Source of the DNA: Porphyromonadaceae bacterium
Lineage (GTDB): Bacteria; Bacteroidota; Bacteroidia; Bacteroidales; Dysgonomonadaceae
Direction: 5' to 3'
DNA: 19,026 nucleotides
NCBI GenBank assembly: GCA_022840285.1
Contig: JALHIE010000031.1
Coordinates: 1 to 19,026, forward strand
Every line of letters starts with the position of its first letter. Position 1 is the stretch's first letter. The translations under genes were made by a program, and so were the position numbers. Below are positions 6,708 to 13,226 of the stretch, piece by piece. The notes under the pieces are model-generated. The model was not told where the DNA came from, made no database searches, and saw only the letters and a list, made by a program, of their open reading frames with translations.

Positions 6708-6731
6708 AATTAAAGAAATATTTCTTTAATT
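6708..6731. promoter_or_regulatory. Perfect 24-bp palindrome between pckA and upp, candidate operator
   Basis: AATTAAAGAAAT (6708-6719) is followed directly by its exact reverse complement (6720-6731). It is centred about 50 bp upstream of the predicted pckA start and about 110 bp upstream of the predicted upp start. A dyad this long without spacer is typical of a homodimeric regulator site. It is followed by an AT-rich stretch with no gene. Confidence 0.5.
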
Positions 6732-6830
6732 ATTGTCGTTTTGGGACCAATTTTTTCCCAAATGAAAAAATTACTCAAGTAGATGGAACAAAAAAACGAT
6801 GAAAAAGTTTATCGGTGAGACCAAAAATAT

Positions 6831-6838
6831 TACCTTTG
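6831..6838 (+). promoter_or_regulatory. upp promoter, -7 element
   Basis: TACCTTTG matches TAnnTTTG exactly and predicts a start near 6845, leaving a leader of about 36 nt before the upp ATG. The -33 region is weak (GTTTA at 6807-6811). Confidence 0.6.
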
Positions 6839-6880
6839 TTTCTCGAAAAAAGATAGTATGAACAGTTTGCTATTATAACA

Positions 6881-7540
6881 ATGAATGTAATTGATTTTTC
6901 GAAAACCAACTCACTCCTGAACTCTTTTGTCCGTGAAATAAGAGACATAACCATCCAAAACGACAGGCTCAGGTTTCGTAGAAATTTAGAAAGAATTGGC
7001 GAAATTATGGCTTATGAAATCAGCAAGGACTTAAACTACAAAACAATTTCCGTAACCACCCCACTCGATGTAGCCGAAGTTTCCGTTCCCGACGAGGAGA
7101 TCGTCATCGGCACCATTCTTCGGGCAGGACTACCTTATCACCACGGCGTGCTGAACTATTTCGATTGTGCCGGAAATGCGTTCGTGTCGGCTTACCGGAA
7201 ATACAAGGAAACAGGGCATCAATCGTTTGACATTCACATTGAATATATCGCATCGCCCAGTATCGATGGAAAAACATTGATCCTTACCGATCCGATGCTG
7301 GCTACAGGCAGTAGCATGGAGCTGACGTACAGAGCATTGCTGACAAAGGGGACGCCAAGAAGAATCCACATTGCATCTATTATTGCCAGCCAGCAGGCTG
7401 TGGATTATTGCATCCAGCATTTTCCCAAAGACAAAACGACCATCTGGGTAGCCGCCATTGATCCGGAATTGAACGAATCCTCCTACATCGTACCCGGTAT
7501 TGGCGATGCAGGCGATCTGGCATACGGGGAGAAAGAGTAA
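6881..7540 (+). CDS. upp: Uracil phosphoribosyltransferase
   Basis: This is the pyrimidine salvage enzyme: uracil + PRPP gives UMP + diphosphate, in the cytoplasm. The 219 residues carry the type I phosphoribosyltransferase PRPP loop TDPMLATGSS (136-145), the RAGLPYHHGVL block (81-91) where other Upp proteins have RAGLGM, and the C-terminal uracil-binding segment IVPGIGDAGDLAYG (203-216). The diverged RAGL block is characteristic of the Bacteroidetes branch. The ATG at 6881 is preceded by a six-codon ORF (6858-6878) that stops 2 nt before it. The gene converges with the glycosyltransferase, leaving 25 bp between stops and no real terminator. Confidence 0.94.
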   Translation: MNVIDFSKTNSLLNSFVREIRDITIQNDRLRFRRNLERIGEIMAYEISKDLNYKTISVTTPLDVAEVSVPDEEIVIGTILRAGLPYHHGVLNYFDCAGNAFVSAYRKYKETGHQSFDIHIEYIASPSIDGKTLILTDPMLATGSSMELTYRALLTKGTPRRIHIASIIASQQAVDYCIQHFPKDKTTIWVAAIDPELNESSYIVPGIGDAGDLAYGEKE

Positions 7541-7565
7541 AAAATCCGACACCCGGTGTACGCCG

Positions 7566-8555
7566 TTACTCGTAAAACTTTTTCTCAAAAGCGTTGAATT
7601 CTCCTTTCTTCAGGATTAACCGTTTCCAGACCGCAGCAATGAACCCTGTGCCGTATCCGAAAAGTTGCGTCCAGGCAGCCGCAATGCTATAAAGTCCAAC
7701 CTTCAACGACCTGTTTCTCACGGTTGAGTCGATTAGCACCAACAGACTGTATAAAACCGGTACAAGCAAGACGATCGAATAAAAAACAGTCAGAAGCAGG
7801 GTAAGAATCATTGCTGTTACGAAAAACGATGGAAGCAAGTGTACGAATCTTAATGAACCCGGGTGTGCCAGGTGTAAATTGATCCGGGCTATTCCTGAAT
7901 TGTAAACTTGCTTGAAAAACTGCCCAAAAGTCGATCGTCGTTTGTGATAAACAAATGCCTCGGGGATAAGTGCCGTTTTAAATCCTTTTTCAAGCAACCG
8001 GAGGCTGAAATCGATGTCTTCGCCAAAACGCATCTTTCCGTATCCGCCGAGAGCTTTAAACGCTTTTTGGGAAACTCCCAGGTTGAAACTTCGGGGATGA
8101 AACCTGTCCATCGATTTTTTCCCGCCCCGAATACCCCCGGTAGTAAAAAAAGAGGTCATGGAGTAATTTATGGCTTTCTGCACCGCTGTAAAAGAGGGCA
8201 ACGCATTATCAGGACCGCCGTAGGCGTCAACGAAATTCCTCTCCAGGTAAAACGAGACATACTCCATGTAGTGTTCGGGGATAATACAGTCGGAATCGAA
8301 AAAGATGAGGTAATCGTACTTCGCTTTTTCAGCCCCCGCATTTCGGGTTGGCCCGGGTCCGGAATTAGGTTTCTCGAAATAAACAACAGGGATCCGAGAT
8401 GCATATTTCTGAACAATACGATCGCACTTTTTAGACGATCCGTCTTCGGCAATGATCACCTCGAAGTTCTTGCTGGATTGCCGGGTTAAACTGTCCAATA
8501 GTTCTTCAATCTCTTCCGGACGATTGTAAACAGGGATAACAACAGAAAAATTCAT
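7566..8555 (-). CDS. Family 2 glycosyltransferase with C-terminal membrane segments
   Basis: This 329-residue GT-A enzyme transfers a sugar from a nucleotide-sugar donor. Visible features are the N-terminal strand FSVVIPVYNRP (3-13), EDGS (37-40), the DxD metal motif FFDSDC (85-90) and the catalytic-base block GEDIDFSLRL (178-187). Two or three hydrophobic helices follow at about 239-276 and 287-310, so the enzyme is membrane-attached. The acceptor is unknown; exopolysaccharide, O-antigen or glycolipid are all possible. I chose ATG 8555-8553. An in-frame TTG at 8582 would lengthen the protein by nine residues, but it sits inside the -7 promoter element and so before the transcript start. No other glycan-synthesis gene is adjacent. 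Confidence 0.87.
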   Translation of the reverse strand: MNFSVVIPVYNRPEEIEELLDSLTRQSSKNFEVIIAEDGSSKKCDRIVQKYASRIPVVYFEKPNSGPGPTRNAGAEKAKYDYLIFFDSDCIIPEHYMEYVSFYLERNFVDAYGGPDNALPSFTAVQKAINYSMTSFFTTGGIRGGKKSMDRFHPRSFNLGVSQKAFKALGGYGKMRFGEDIDFSLRLLEKGFKTALIPEAFVYHKRRSTFGQFFKQVYNSGIARINLHLAHPGSLRFVHLLPSFFVTAMILTLLLTVFYSIVLLVPVLYSLLVLIDSTVRNRSLKVGLYSIAAAWTQLFGYGTGFIAAVWKRLILKKGEFNAFEKKFYE

Positions 8556-8579
8556 GTTTCCAAAATTGGGAATAGGATA

Positions 8580-8587
8580 CAAAACTA
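8580..8587 (-). promoter_or_regulatory. Glycosyltransferase promoter, -7 element
   Basis: CAAAACTA on the plus strand is TAGTTTTG on the minus strand, an exact TAnnTTTG match. A TTG (CAA, 8610-8612) lies 22 nt upstream as a possible -33. The predicted start near 8573 lies downstream of the alternative TTG codon and supports the ATG at 8555. Confidence 0.55.
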
Positions 8588-8595
8588 ATTAAATA

Positions 8596-8624
8596 AAATG
8601 GTTTTTCTGCAATCGCAACCATTT
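8596..8624. repeat. Inverted repeat upstream of the glycosyltransferase gene
   Basis: AAATGGTT (8596-8603) and AACCATTT (8617-8624) are exact reverse complements with a 13-nt spacer; a further TGGTT follows at 8628-8632. They overlap the -33 region of the minus-strand promoter, so a repressor or activator site is plausible. Confidence 0.3.
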
Positions 8625-8687
8625 CTGTGGTTTTATGAAAAGGATTAAAAATATGTGAAAATATATAGAATTCATAAAATTAATCTT

Positions 8688-8695
8688 TATCTTTG
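8688..8695 (+). promoter_or_regulatory. -7 promoter element for the lipoprotein-comM unit
   Basis: TATCTTTG matches TAnnTTTG exactly. It predicts a start near 8702, 20 nt before the TTG at 8723 and 75 nt before the GTG at 8777. No clear -33 is visible. Confidence 0.55.
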
Positions 8696-8722
8696 TCAAC
8701 TTTCAATGTTTTGTGAAAACAG

Positions 8723-9904
8723 TTGGAAAATCAGAAGAAAATAAAACTGAGTCAGAAGAAACAAAAAAATAATCGAGTGAAATTTCTAACGTTACCTATA
8801 TTAATCATTCTCTGCACATTGTTGTTTTCCTGCAAAGACAACGAAAACGAGGTTTCGCTCAGGGGCGATATCTCCAGCCTGGAAGATCTCCAGGTGCTCA
8901 TTTCCTATTTTGCCGGCGACACCCTGGCTATTGACACCATTATGTGCGATAAGCGCGGTAGATTTACCTATAAAAACACCATAGACACCTTAACTGTATT
9001 TTCGTTGTATTTCAATAACCAAAGTTCTTCGGTCATGGTTTTTGCCCATCCGAAGGACAAGATCTCCATCAAAGGAGATGCACAGCTGTCTGATTTGATT
9101 AAAGTTAACGGAAACGAAATAAACAACGACCTTACGTTATTTAAGGAATCGAATAAAGAATTGCTCCAACAGCGCACCCTTTTGCTTCATAATCTGAAAG
9201 AAGAAAAGGAATCAAATCCTGTATCAAGCAATAGGGTCTTGGCCAACGCGGACGAAATAGCCAAAATCAATTCTTTCAATCAGGAGCTGGCATTGAATGC
9301 TGAAGAACAGGTCAAAAAAAATCCCACCAAAATGTCAAGCCTGATTCTTATCAACGAATTTTTTGCCAATACGGAGAATCCCAAAGGGCTTAGCCGCGTA
9401 TTGGAATACATGCAGGGGGATATCCTGAAATCGAAAATGGGGTTGAACCTAAAGGCCTACTCGGAGAAAATCAATCGCTCCGCAGAAGGTGCATCCATGC
9501 CATACTTCCAGCTGGTGGATCAATCGGGAGACACCATACAAGCGTACGATTACCGTGGCAAATACCTCTTGTTGTCTTTCATTTCAACCACAGGAATTGA
9601 TTCACGTGAAACGGTTCAGTCGCTCAAGCAAACTTATCGGAACCTTAACAAAGACAGCGTGGATTTTATTTCCGTATACATCGATTCCGACATCTATCCG
9701 GTCAGTTATATTGAAAACGATTCCATCCCGTGGACGGTTGTACCGGAGAAAAAAAGCTGGGCATCGGACATCGTGGAAGCATATAATATAGAGTTCATTC
9801 CGAACAATATCCTTATTTCCCCTGCCGGCATCATCAGCGACAGAAACGTACCCGCCATCGCAGTGGAAAATGCACTGAAAAATTCTGTAAAAAACGATCA
9901 TTAA
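8723..9904 (+). CDS. DUF4369/thioredoxin-fold lipoprotein lacking active-site cysteines
   Basis: The 393-residue product (TTG start) is a lipoprotein with lipobox LFSC (C37). The architecture is that of Bacteroidetes TlpA-like proteins: a DUF4369-type beta domain (about 43-135), a charged helical linker (about 135-245) and a C-terminal thioredoxin-fold domain (about 262-388, starting MPYFQLVDQSGDTI). Where active members have WCxxC, this one reads SFISTTGIDSRE. The only cysteines are C31, C37 and C74, so it cannot act as a CxxC thiol oxidoreductase. The start is uncertain. GTG 8777 would give a compact 19-residue lipoprotein signal, whereas TTG 8723 adds a very basic 18-residue extension. comM follows 5 bp after the stop, implying one transcript. 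A role in envelope stress or protein folding is only a guess. Confidence 0.78.
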   Translation: MENQKKIKLSQKKQKNNRVKFLTLPILIILCTLLFSCKDNENEVSLRGDISSLEDLQVLISYFAGDTLAIDTIMCDKRGRFTYKNTIDTLTVFSLYFNNQSSSVMVFAHPKDKISIKGDAQLSDLIKVNGNEINNDLTLFKESNKELLQQRTLLLHNLKEEKESNPVSSNRVLANADEIAKINSFNQELALNAEEQVKKNPTKMSSLILINEFFANTENPKGLSRVLEYMQGDILKSKMGLNLKAYSEKINRSAEGASMPYFQLVDQSGDTIQAYDYRGKYLLLSFISTTGIDSRETVQSLKQTYRNLNKDSVDFISVYIDSDIYPVSYIENDSIPWTVVPEKKSWASDIVEAYNIEFIPNNILISPAGIISDRNVPAIAVENALKNSVKNDH

Positions 9905-9909
9905 ACGCC

Positions 9910-11448
9910 ATGTTGGTCAAAGTGTTTGGTGCGGCAGTACAGGGTATAGATGCCACACTTATAACTATTGAGGTGAATTGCACGAAAGGAATCAAGTTCT
10001 TTTTAGTGGGCTTGCCCGATACATCGGTGAAAGAAAGCCACAAAAGAATTGTATCGGCCATTCAGGTAAGCGGTTTTAAATTCCCCCGGCGACAAATTGT
10101 GATCAACATGTCTCCGGCCGATATTCGGAAAGAGGGATCGGCTTACGACTTACCCCTGGCGATAGGCATACTGGCCACATCCGAAACCATAAAAGCAGAC
10201 AAATTATCCGATTACCTTATCATGGGTGAGTTGTCGCTCGACGGAAATATACTACCCATCAAGGGTGCCTTACCCATAGCCATCATGGCTAAAGAAAACG
10301 GTTTCAAGGGATTTATCCTCCCTACTGAAAATGCGAAAGAGGCGGCAGTTGTTGAAGGACTGGATGTTTACGGAGTGGAAAATATCTGCCAGGTCATCGG
10401 TTTTGCCAACGATGAACTTGAGCTCGAGAAGACGACCGCAGCTATCGGTCAGGAGTTTATGCAGGGCCAGTCCAATCTCGAATTCGATTTCAGCGATGTG
10501 AAAGGACAGGAAAATGTGAAACGTGCCCTGGAAGTGGCTGCTGCCGGCAGTCACAACATAATAATGATCGGACCGCCGGGGTCAGGAAAATCGATGATGG
10601 CAAAGCGAATGCCGTCTATCCTTCCCCCTTTTACCCTGGAGGAAGCACTCGAGACGACGAAGATACACAGTGTCGCCGGTAAACTGGAAAAAGGCATCTC
10701 CCTTATGTCATACAGGCCATTCCGGGCTCCGCATCATACCATCAGTAATGTGGCTATGGTCGGTGGCGGATCCGATCCTCAGCCAGGCGAAATCAGTTTG
10801 GCTCACAACGGAGTCCTCTTTTTAGATGAATTACCCGAATTTAACCGGGCTGTTCTTGAAGTGATGCGCCAGCCACTGGAAAACCGTAAAATAACGATTT
10901 CCCGCGCCAGGTATTCAGTGGAGTATCCGGCAAGCTTTATGATGGTCTCTGCCATGAATCCTTGCCCTTGTGGATACTATAACCATCCCGATAAAACATG
11001 CGTTTGTCCGGGGGGAGCCGTGCAGAAATATTTAAACAGAATATCGGGGCCTTTACTGGATAGAATTGACATTCACATTGAAATCGTACCTGTTCCGTTC
11101 GAAAAGATATCCGACAATACTCCGGCCGAACACAGCACGGCAATCAGAAAACGTGTGATTAAAGCCCGAAGAATACAGGCTGAACGGTTTAAGAAATTTC
11201 CCGGTACATATTGCAATGCGCAAATGACCTCGAAAATGCTACACCTGTTTGCCTCTCCGGATGCTGCTGGATTACAACTGCTCAGAACCGCCATGGACAG
11301 GCTCAGTCTATCAGCACGCGCTTACGACAGGATCCTGAAAGTATCCCGGACCATTGCCGATCTGGATGCCAGTCCACATGTTTTACCGGTTCACCTGGCG
11401 GAAGCAATCAATTACCGTAATCTCGACAGGGAGGCCTGGGCAGGATAA
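9910..11448 (+). CDS. comM: YifB/ComM family Mg-chelatase-like AAA+ ATPase
   Basis: The 512 residues match the ComM/YifB family, a hexameric helicase that promotes branch migration during integration of incoming DNA in natural transformation. The N-terminal Lon-like domain (about 1-170) contains GLPDTSVKES and MSPADIRKEGSAYDLP. Next come Walker A GPPGSGKS (221-228), the FRAPHHTIS block (271-279), Walker B LFLDELPE (303-310), a four-cysteine cluster (C352, C354, C364, C366), the GPLLDRIDIHIE block with the arginine-finger candidate R385, and a C-terminal Mg-chelatase domain with SARAYDRILKVSRTIADL. The length is normal. It is 5 bp after the lipoprotein gene and 46 bp before the sigma factor, so transcription may continue into the latter. 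No other competence gene is nearby. Confidence 0.93.
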   Translation: MLVKVFGAAVQGIDATLITIEVNCTKGIKFFLVGLPDTSVKESHKRIVSAIQVSGFKFPRRQIVINMSPADIRKEGSAYDLPLAIGILATSETIKADKLSDYLIMGELSLDGNILPIKGALPIAIMAKENGFKGFILPTENAKEAAVVEGLDVYGVENICQVIGFANDELELEKTTAAIGQEFMQGQSNLEFDFSDVKGQENVKRALEVAAAGSHNIIMIGPPGSGKSMMAKRMPSILPPFTLEEALETTKIHSVAGKLEKGISLMSYRPFRAPHHTISNVAMVGGGSDPQPGEISLAHNGVLFLDELPEFNRAVLEVMRQPLENRKITISRARYSVEYPASFMMVSAMNPCPCGYYNHPDKTCVCPGGAVQKYLNRISGPLLDRIDIHIEIVPVPFEKISDNTPAEHSTAIRKRVIKARRIQAERFKKFPGTYCNAQMTSKMLHLFASPDAAGLQLLRTAMDRLSLSARAYDRILKVSRTIADLDASPHVLPVHLAEAINYRNLDREAWAG

Positions 11449-11494
11449 TTCGAGACGGGAAGACAAAGGGGCCGGGAGGAAGGAAAGTGGAGAA

Positions 11495-12064
11495 ATGAAA
11501 GAAAAAGATACGATATACGAAAACCTGTTTCGAAAAGTTGCTTTTCAGGATGACGAGCAGGCTTTCAAGGAACTATTTCTCGAGTTTTATCCGGCTATGT
11601 GTGTGTTTGCCGTGAGGTATACCACCCAGAAAGAAACAGCCAGAGACATTGTTCAGGATGTTTTTTTTAAAATTTGGAAAAACCGGAAAAGCATGAACAT
11701 AACCACCTCTTTCCGCAATTTCCTGGTTACTTCCGTTCGCAACAATTGCACGGATTACCTTCGTAGGCAGGAGGTGGAAAACCGGTATGAGGAAAAAAGC
11801 ATGTTGTCGGTCGCCCACTCTTCACCGGAAGAGGTGTATACCTTAAAAGAGTTGGAAATCATCATTGGCGAAGCGTTGGAAAAACTCCCGCCCAACGTGC
11901 GTGAAGCGTTTGTCATGAACCGTTTTAAAGGAATGACCTACGCTGCGGTAGCCGACAAAATGGAGGTTTCTACTAAAACCATTGAGGCCTATATCAGCAA
12001 GGCATTGAAGATTTTGCGTACCGAATTACGGGATTACCTGCCCTTGCTACTGCTGTTTCTATAA
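11495..12064 (+). CDS. ECF RNA polymerase sigma factor (FecI-like, Bacteroidetes PUL type)
   Basis: This 189-residue sigma-70-family factor directs RNA polymerase to the promoters of its regulon, here most likely the adjacent susCD locus. Region 2 spans about residues 24-92 and includes ARDIVQDVFFKIWKNR (core-binding/-10 recognition). Region 4 spans about 122-178, with LPPNVREAFVMNRFKGMTY and a VSTKTIEAYISKALK helix-turn-helix. I chose ATG 11495 because the fold begins there and a purine-rich stretch with GGAGG lies 15 nt upstream, unusually Shine-Dalgarno-like for this phylum. Upstream in-frame codons lie inside comM. The anti-sigma gene follows after 81 bp. No TAnnTTTG element is seen in the 46 bp after comM, so read-through from comM may supply basal expression. 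Confidence 0.92.
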   Translation: MKEKDTIYENLFRKVAFQDDEQAFKELFLEFYPAMCVFAVRYTTQKETARDIVQDVFFKIWKNRKSMNITTSFRNFLVTSVRNNCTDYLRRQEVENRYEEKSMLSVAHSSPEEVYTLKELEIIIGEALEKLPPNVREAFVMNRFKGMTYAAVADKMEVSTKTIEAYISKALKILRTELRDYLPLLLLFL

Positions 12065-12145
12065 AATGTTTTTAAAAAAAATTCATTATTTTTATAGGGT
12101 AACGCGGGAGTTGTACGTCAAGTATATATAAATGCCAAAAACAAG

Positions 12146-13063
12146 ATGATTGAAAAGGAGAATCCCGACTCTTTGTTATTTTTGCTGGAGAACTACGAAA
12201 AACAAAAAACGATAGACGTTACAGCTGATTGGGAACAATTACATAAACGCATTACGGCTGATCGGAACAGGCGACTGTTCTTCAGCTACCTGAGAAATGT
12301 AGCCGCTGTTCTTCTTCCCCTGTTTCTGGCATATCAATATGCGTTGTACCCCATATTGAAAGAGAACAGGTCCACAAAAGAAACCATTACGGTCACCTCA
12401 GCCCCGGGCATGGTGACCAAAACAGTACTTCCGGATGGGAGTGAAGTATGGCTGAACGCACTAAGCTCGCTTACCTATCCACAACGTTTCACAGAAAAAG
12501 ACCGTACGGTGCAACTCTCCGGAGAAGCTTATTTCAAAGTAGTTTCAGACAAGAAACACCGTTTTAACGTGGAAACGCCCCGGAATATGGTTGTAAGTGC
12601 CTACGGTACGGAGTTCAACGTGAATGCATACGAAAGCGAAACGAACTATGAGGTTACTTTGGCAAATGGACATATAGAGGTTTCTTCCGGAATTGGCCCA
12701 AAAGCGACAGAAGTATTGGTGGTCGACGAAAAAGCGGTTCTGCACGTCGAAACCGGAAACATTCATGTAGTAACGGCAGATACCTACGTAGAAACGGCCT
12801 GGAAAGACGGAAAAATGGTTTTTCGCCGTGAAAAGCTGGACAAAATTGCAGAGAAACTTTCTCGAAGATTCGGAGTGGATATTCGCCTTGAGGGCAACAG
12901 GCTTAAAGGGTATGAATATACGGCTACGTTTACCGACGAAACACTTGAAGACATCCTCGACCTGCTGAAGCGGTCGGCACCCATTACCTACACCATATCC
13001 AAACAAAAGCAGTTGTATAATGAAACATTTACACGCCGGGTAGTAACCATAAAATCGAAATAA
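12146..13063 (+). CDS. FecR-family anti-sigma factor with DUF4974 C-terminal domain
   Basis: This 305-residue inner-membrane anti-sigma factor holds the cognate ECF sigma until signalled by the outer-membrane transporter. A short cytoplasmic part (1-48) contains the sigma-binding W29-x-x-L region. One transmembrane helix (about 49-71) follows. The periplasmic FecR domain (about 85-190) shows LPDGSEVWLNALSSLTYP, LSGEAYFKV and VSAYGTEFNVNAY. The C-terminal DUF4974 domain (about 224-300) shows FRREKLDKIAEKLSRRFGV and the TFTDETLEDIL helix; it is the STN-like partner for the transporter. The length is typical. Its position between sigma and susC is the standard order for ECF-controlled polysaccharide loci. 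Confidence 0.93.
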   Translation: MIEKENPDSLLFLLENYEKQKTIDVTADWEQLHKRITADRNRRLFFSYLRNVAAVLLPLFLAYQYALYPILKENRSTKETITVTSAPGMVTKTVLPDGSEVWLNALSSLTYPQRFTEKDRTVQLSGEAYFKVVSDKKHRFNVETPRNMVVSAYGTEFNVNAYESETNYEVTLANGHIEVSSGIGPKATEVLVVDEKAVLHVETGNIHVVTADTYVETAWKDGKMVFRREKLDKIAEKLSRRFGVDIRLEGNRLKGYEYTATFTDETLEDILDLLKRSAPITYTISKQKQLYNETFTRRVVTIKSK

Positions 13064-13108
13064 GGAGGAACGCTTATGATAACGTAAATACGGACAAATT
13101 TAAAAAAA

Positions 13109-13133
13109 CGGGAGAGTTTAATAATCTCTCCCG
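13109..13133 (-). terminator. Orphan intrinsic terminator on the minus strand, antisense to the susC leader
   Basis: CGGGAGAG (13109-13116) and CTCTCCCG (13126-13133) form a perfect 8-bp GC-rich stem with a 9-nt loop. Read on the minus strand the stem is followed by seven T (13108-13102). On the plus strand no U-tract follows. No minus-strand gene ends here, so it probably ends an antisense small RNA starting inside the susC leader or start region, as DonS-type RNAs of Bacteroides do. I could not fix the antisense promoter: CAAAAAATA near 13280 is one base off the required spacing. Confidence 0.6.
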
Positions 13134-13140
13134 CCCATGA

Positions 13141-13222
13141 TTACATTGCCATCGCGGAAAATCTCACCTCACCGCCGGGCAACCAATTACTAAACCCATA
13201 ATTGAATTTAATAACAATGTAA
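13141..13222 (+). promoter_or_regulatory. Structured susC 5' leader
   Basis: Two foldings compete. A local hairpin pairs TTGCC (13146-13150) with GGCAA (13178-13182) and inside it GCGG (13154-13157) with CCGC (13172-13175). A long-range stem pairs TTACATTG (13141-13148) with CAATGTAA (13215-13222), ending 4 nt before the susC ATG. They share the TTG at 13146-13148, so they exclude each other in part. Only the pairing is seen; a regulatory role is inferred. Confidence 0.4.
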
Positions 13223-13226
13223 AAGT

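Noticed and set aside
6564..6880. Replication origin in the pckA-upp intergenic region
   Set aside because: DnaA-like boxes and AT-richness are present, but only two are exact, there is no origin-type gene neighbourhood, and AT-rich DNA yields such matches by chance.
7549..7559. ACACC-C-GGTGT dyad between upp and the glycosyltransferase stops
   Set aside because: The loop of one base is too small and no U-tract follows on either strand, so it is not a credible terminator.
7908..8489. 193-codon plus-strand frame opposite the GT2 gene
   Set aside because: The minus-strand frame carries clear GT-A motifs; this one has none and no promoter or start context.
8556..8582. Nine-residue extension of the glycosyltransferase from a TTG at 8582
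   Set aside because: The codon lies in the -7 promoter element, and GT2 proteins begin at the VVIPVYN strand.
11354..11494. N-terminal extension of the sigma factor by 47 residues
   Set aside because: The extension starts at TTG inside comM, is not sigma-like, and the fold begins at ATG 11495.
11661..11668. T8 run inside the ECF sigma gene as a phase-variation tract
   Set aside because: It encodes the conserved VFFKIW motif of sigma region 2, so codon constraint explains it; eight bases is short for a contingency tract.
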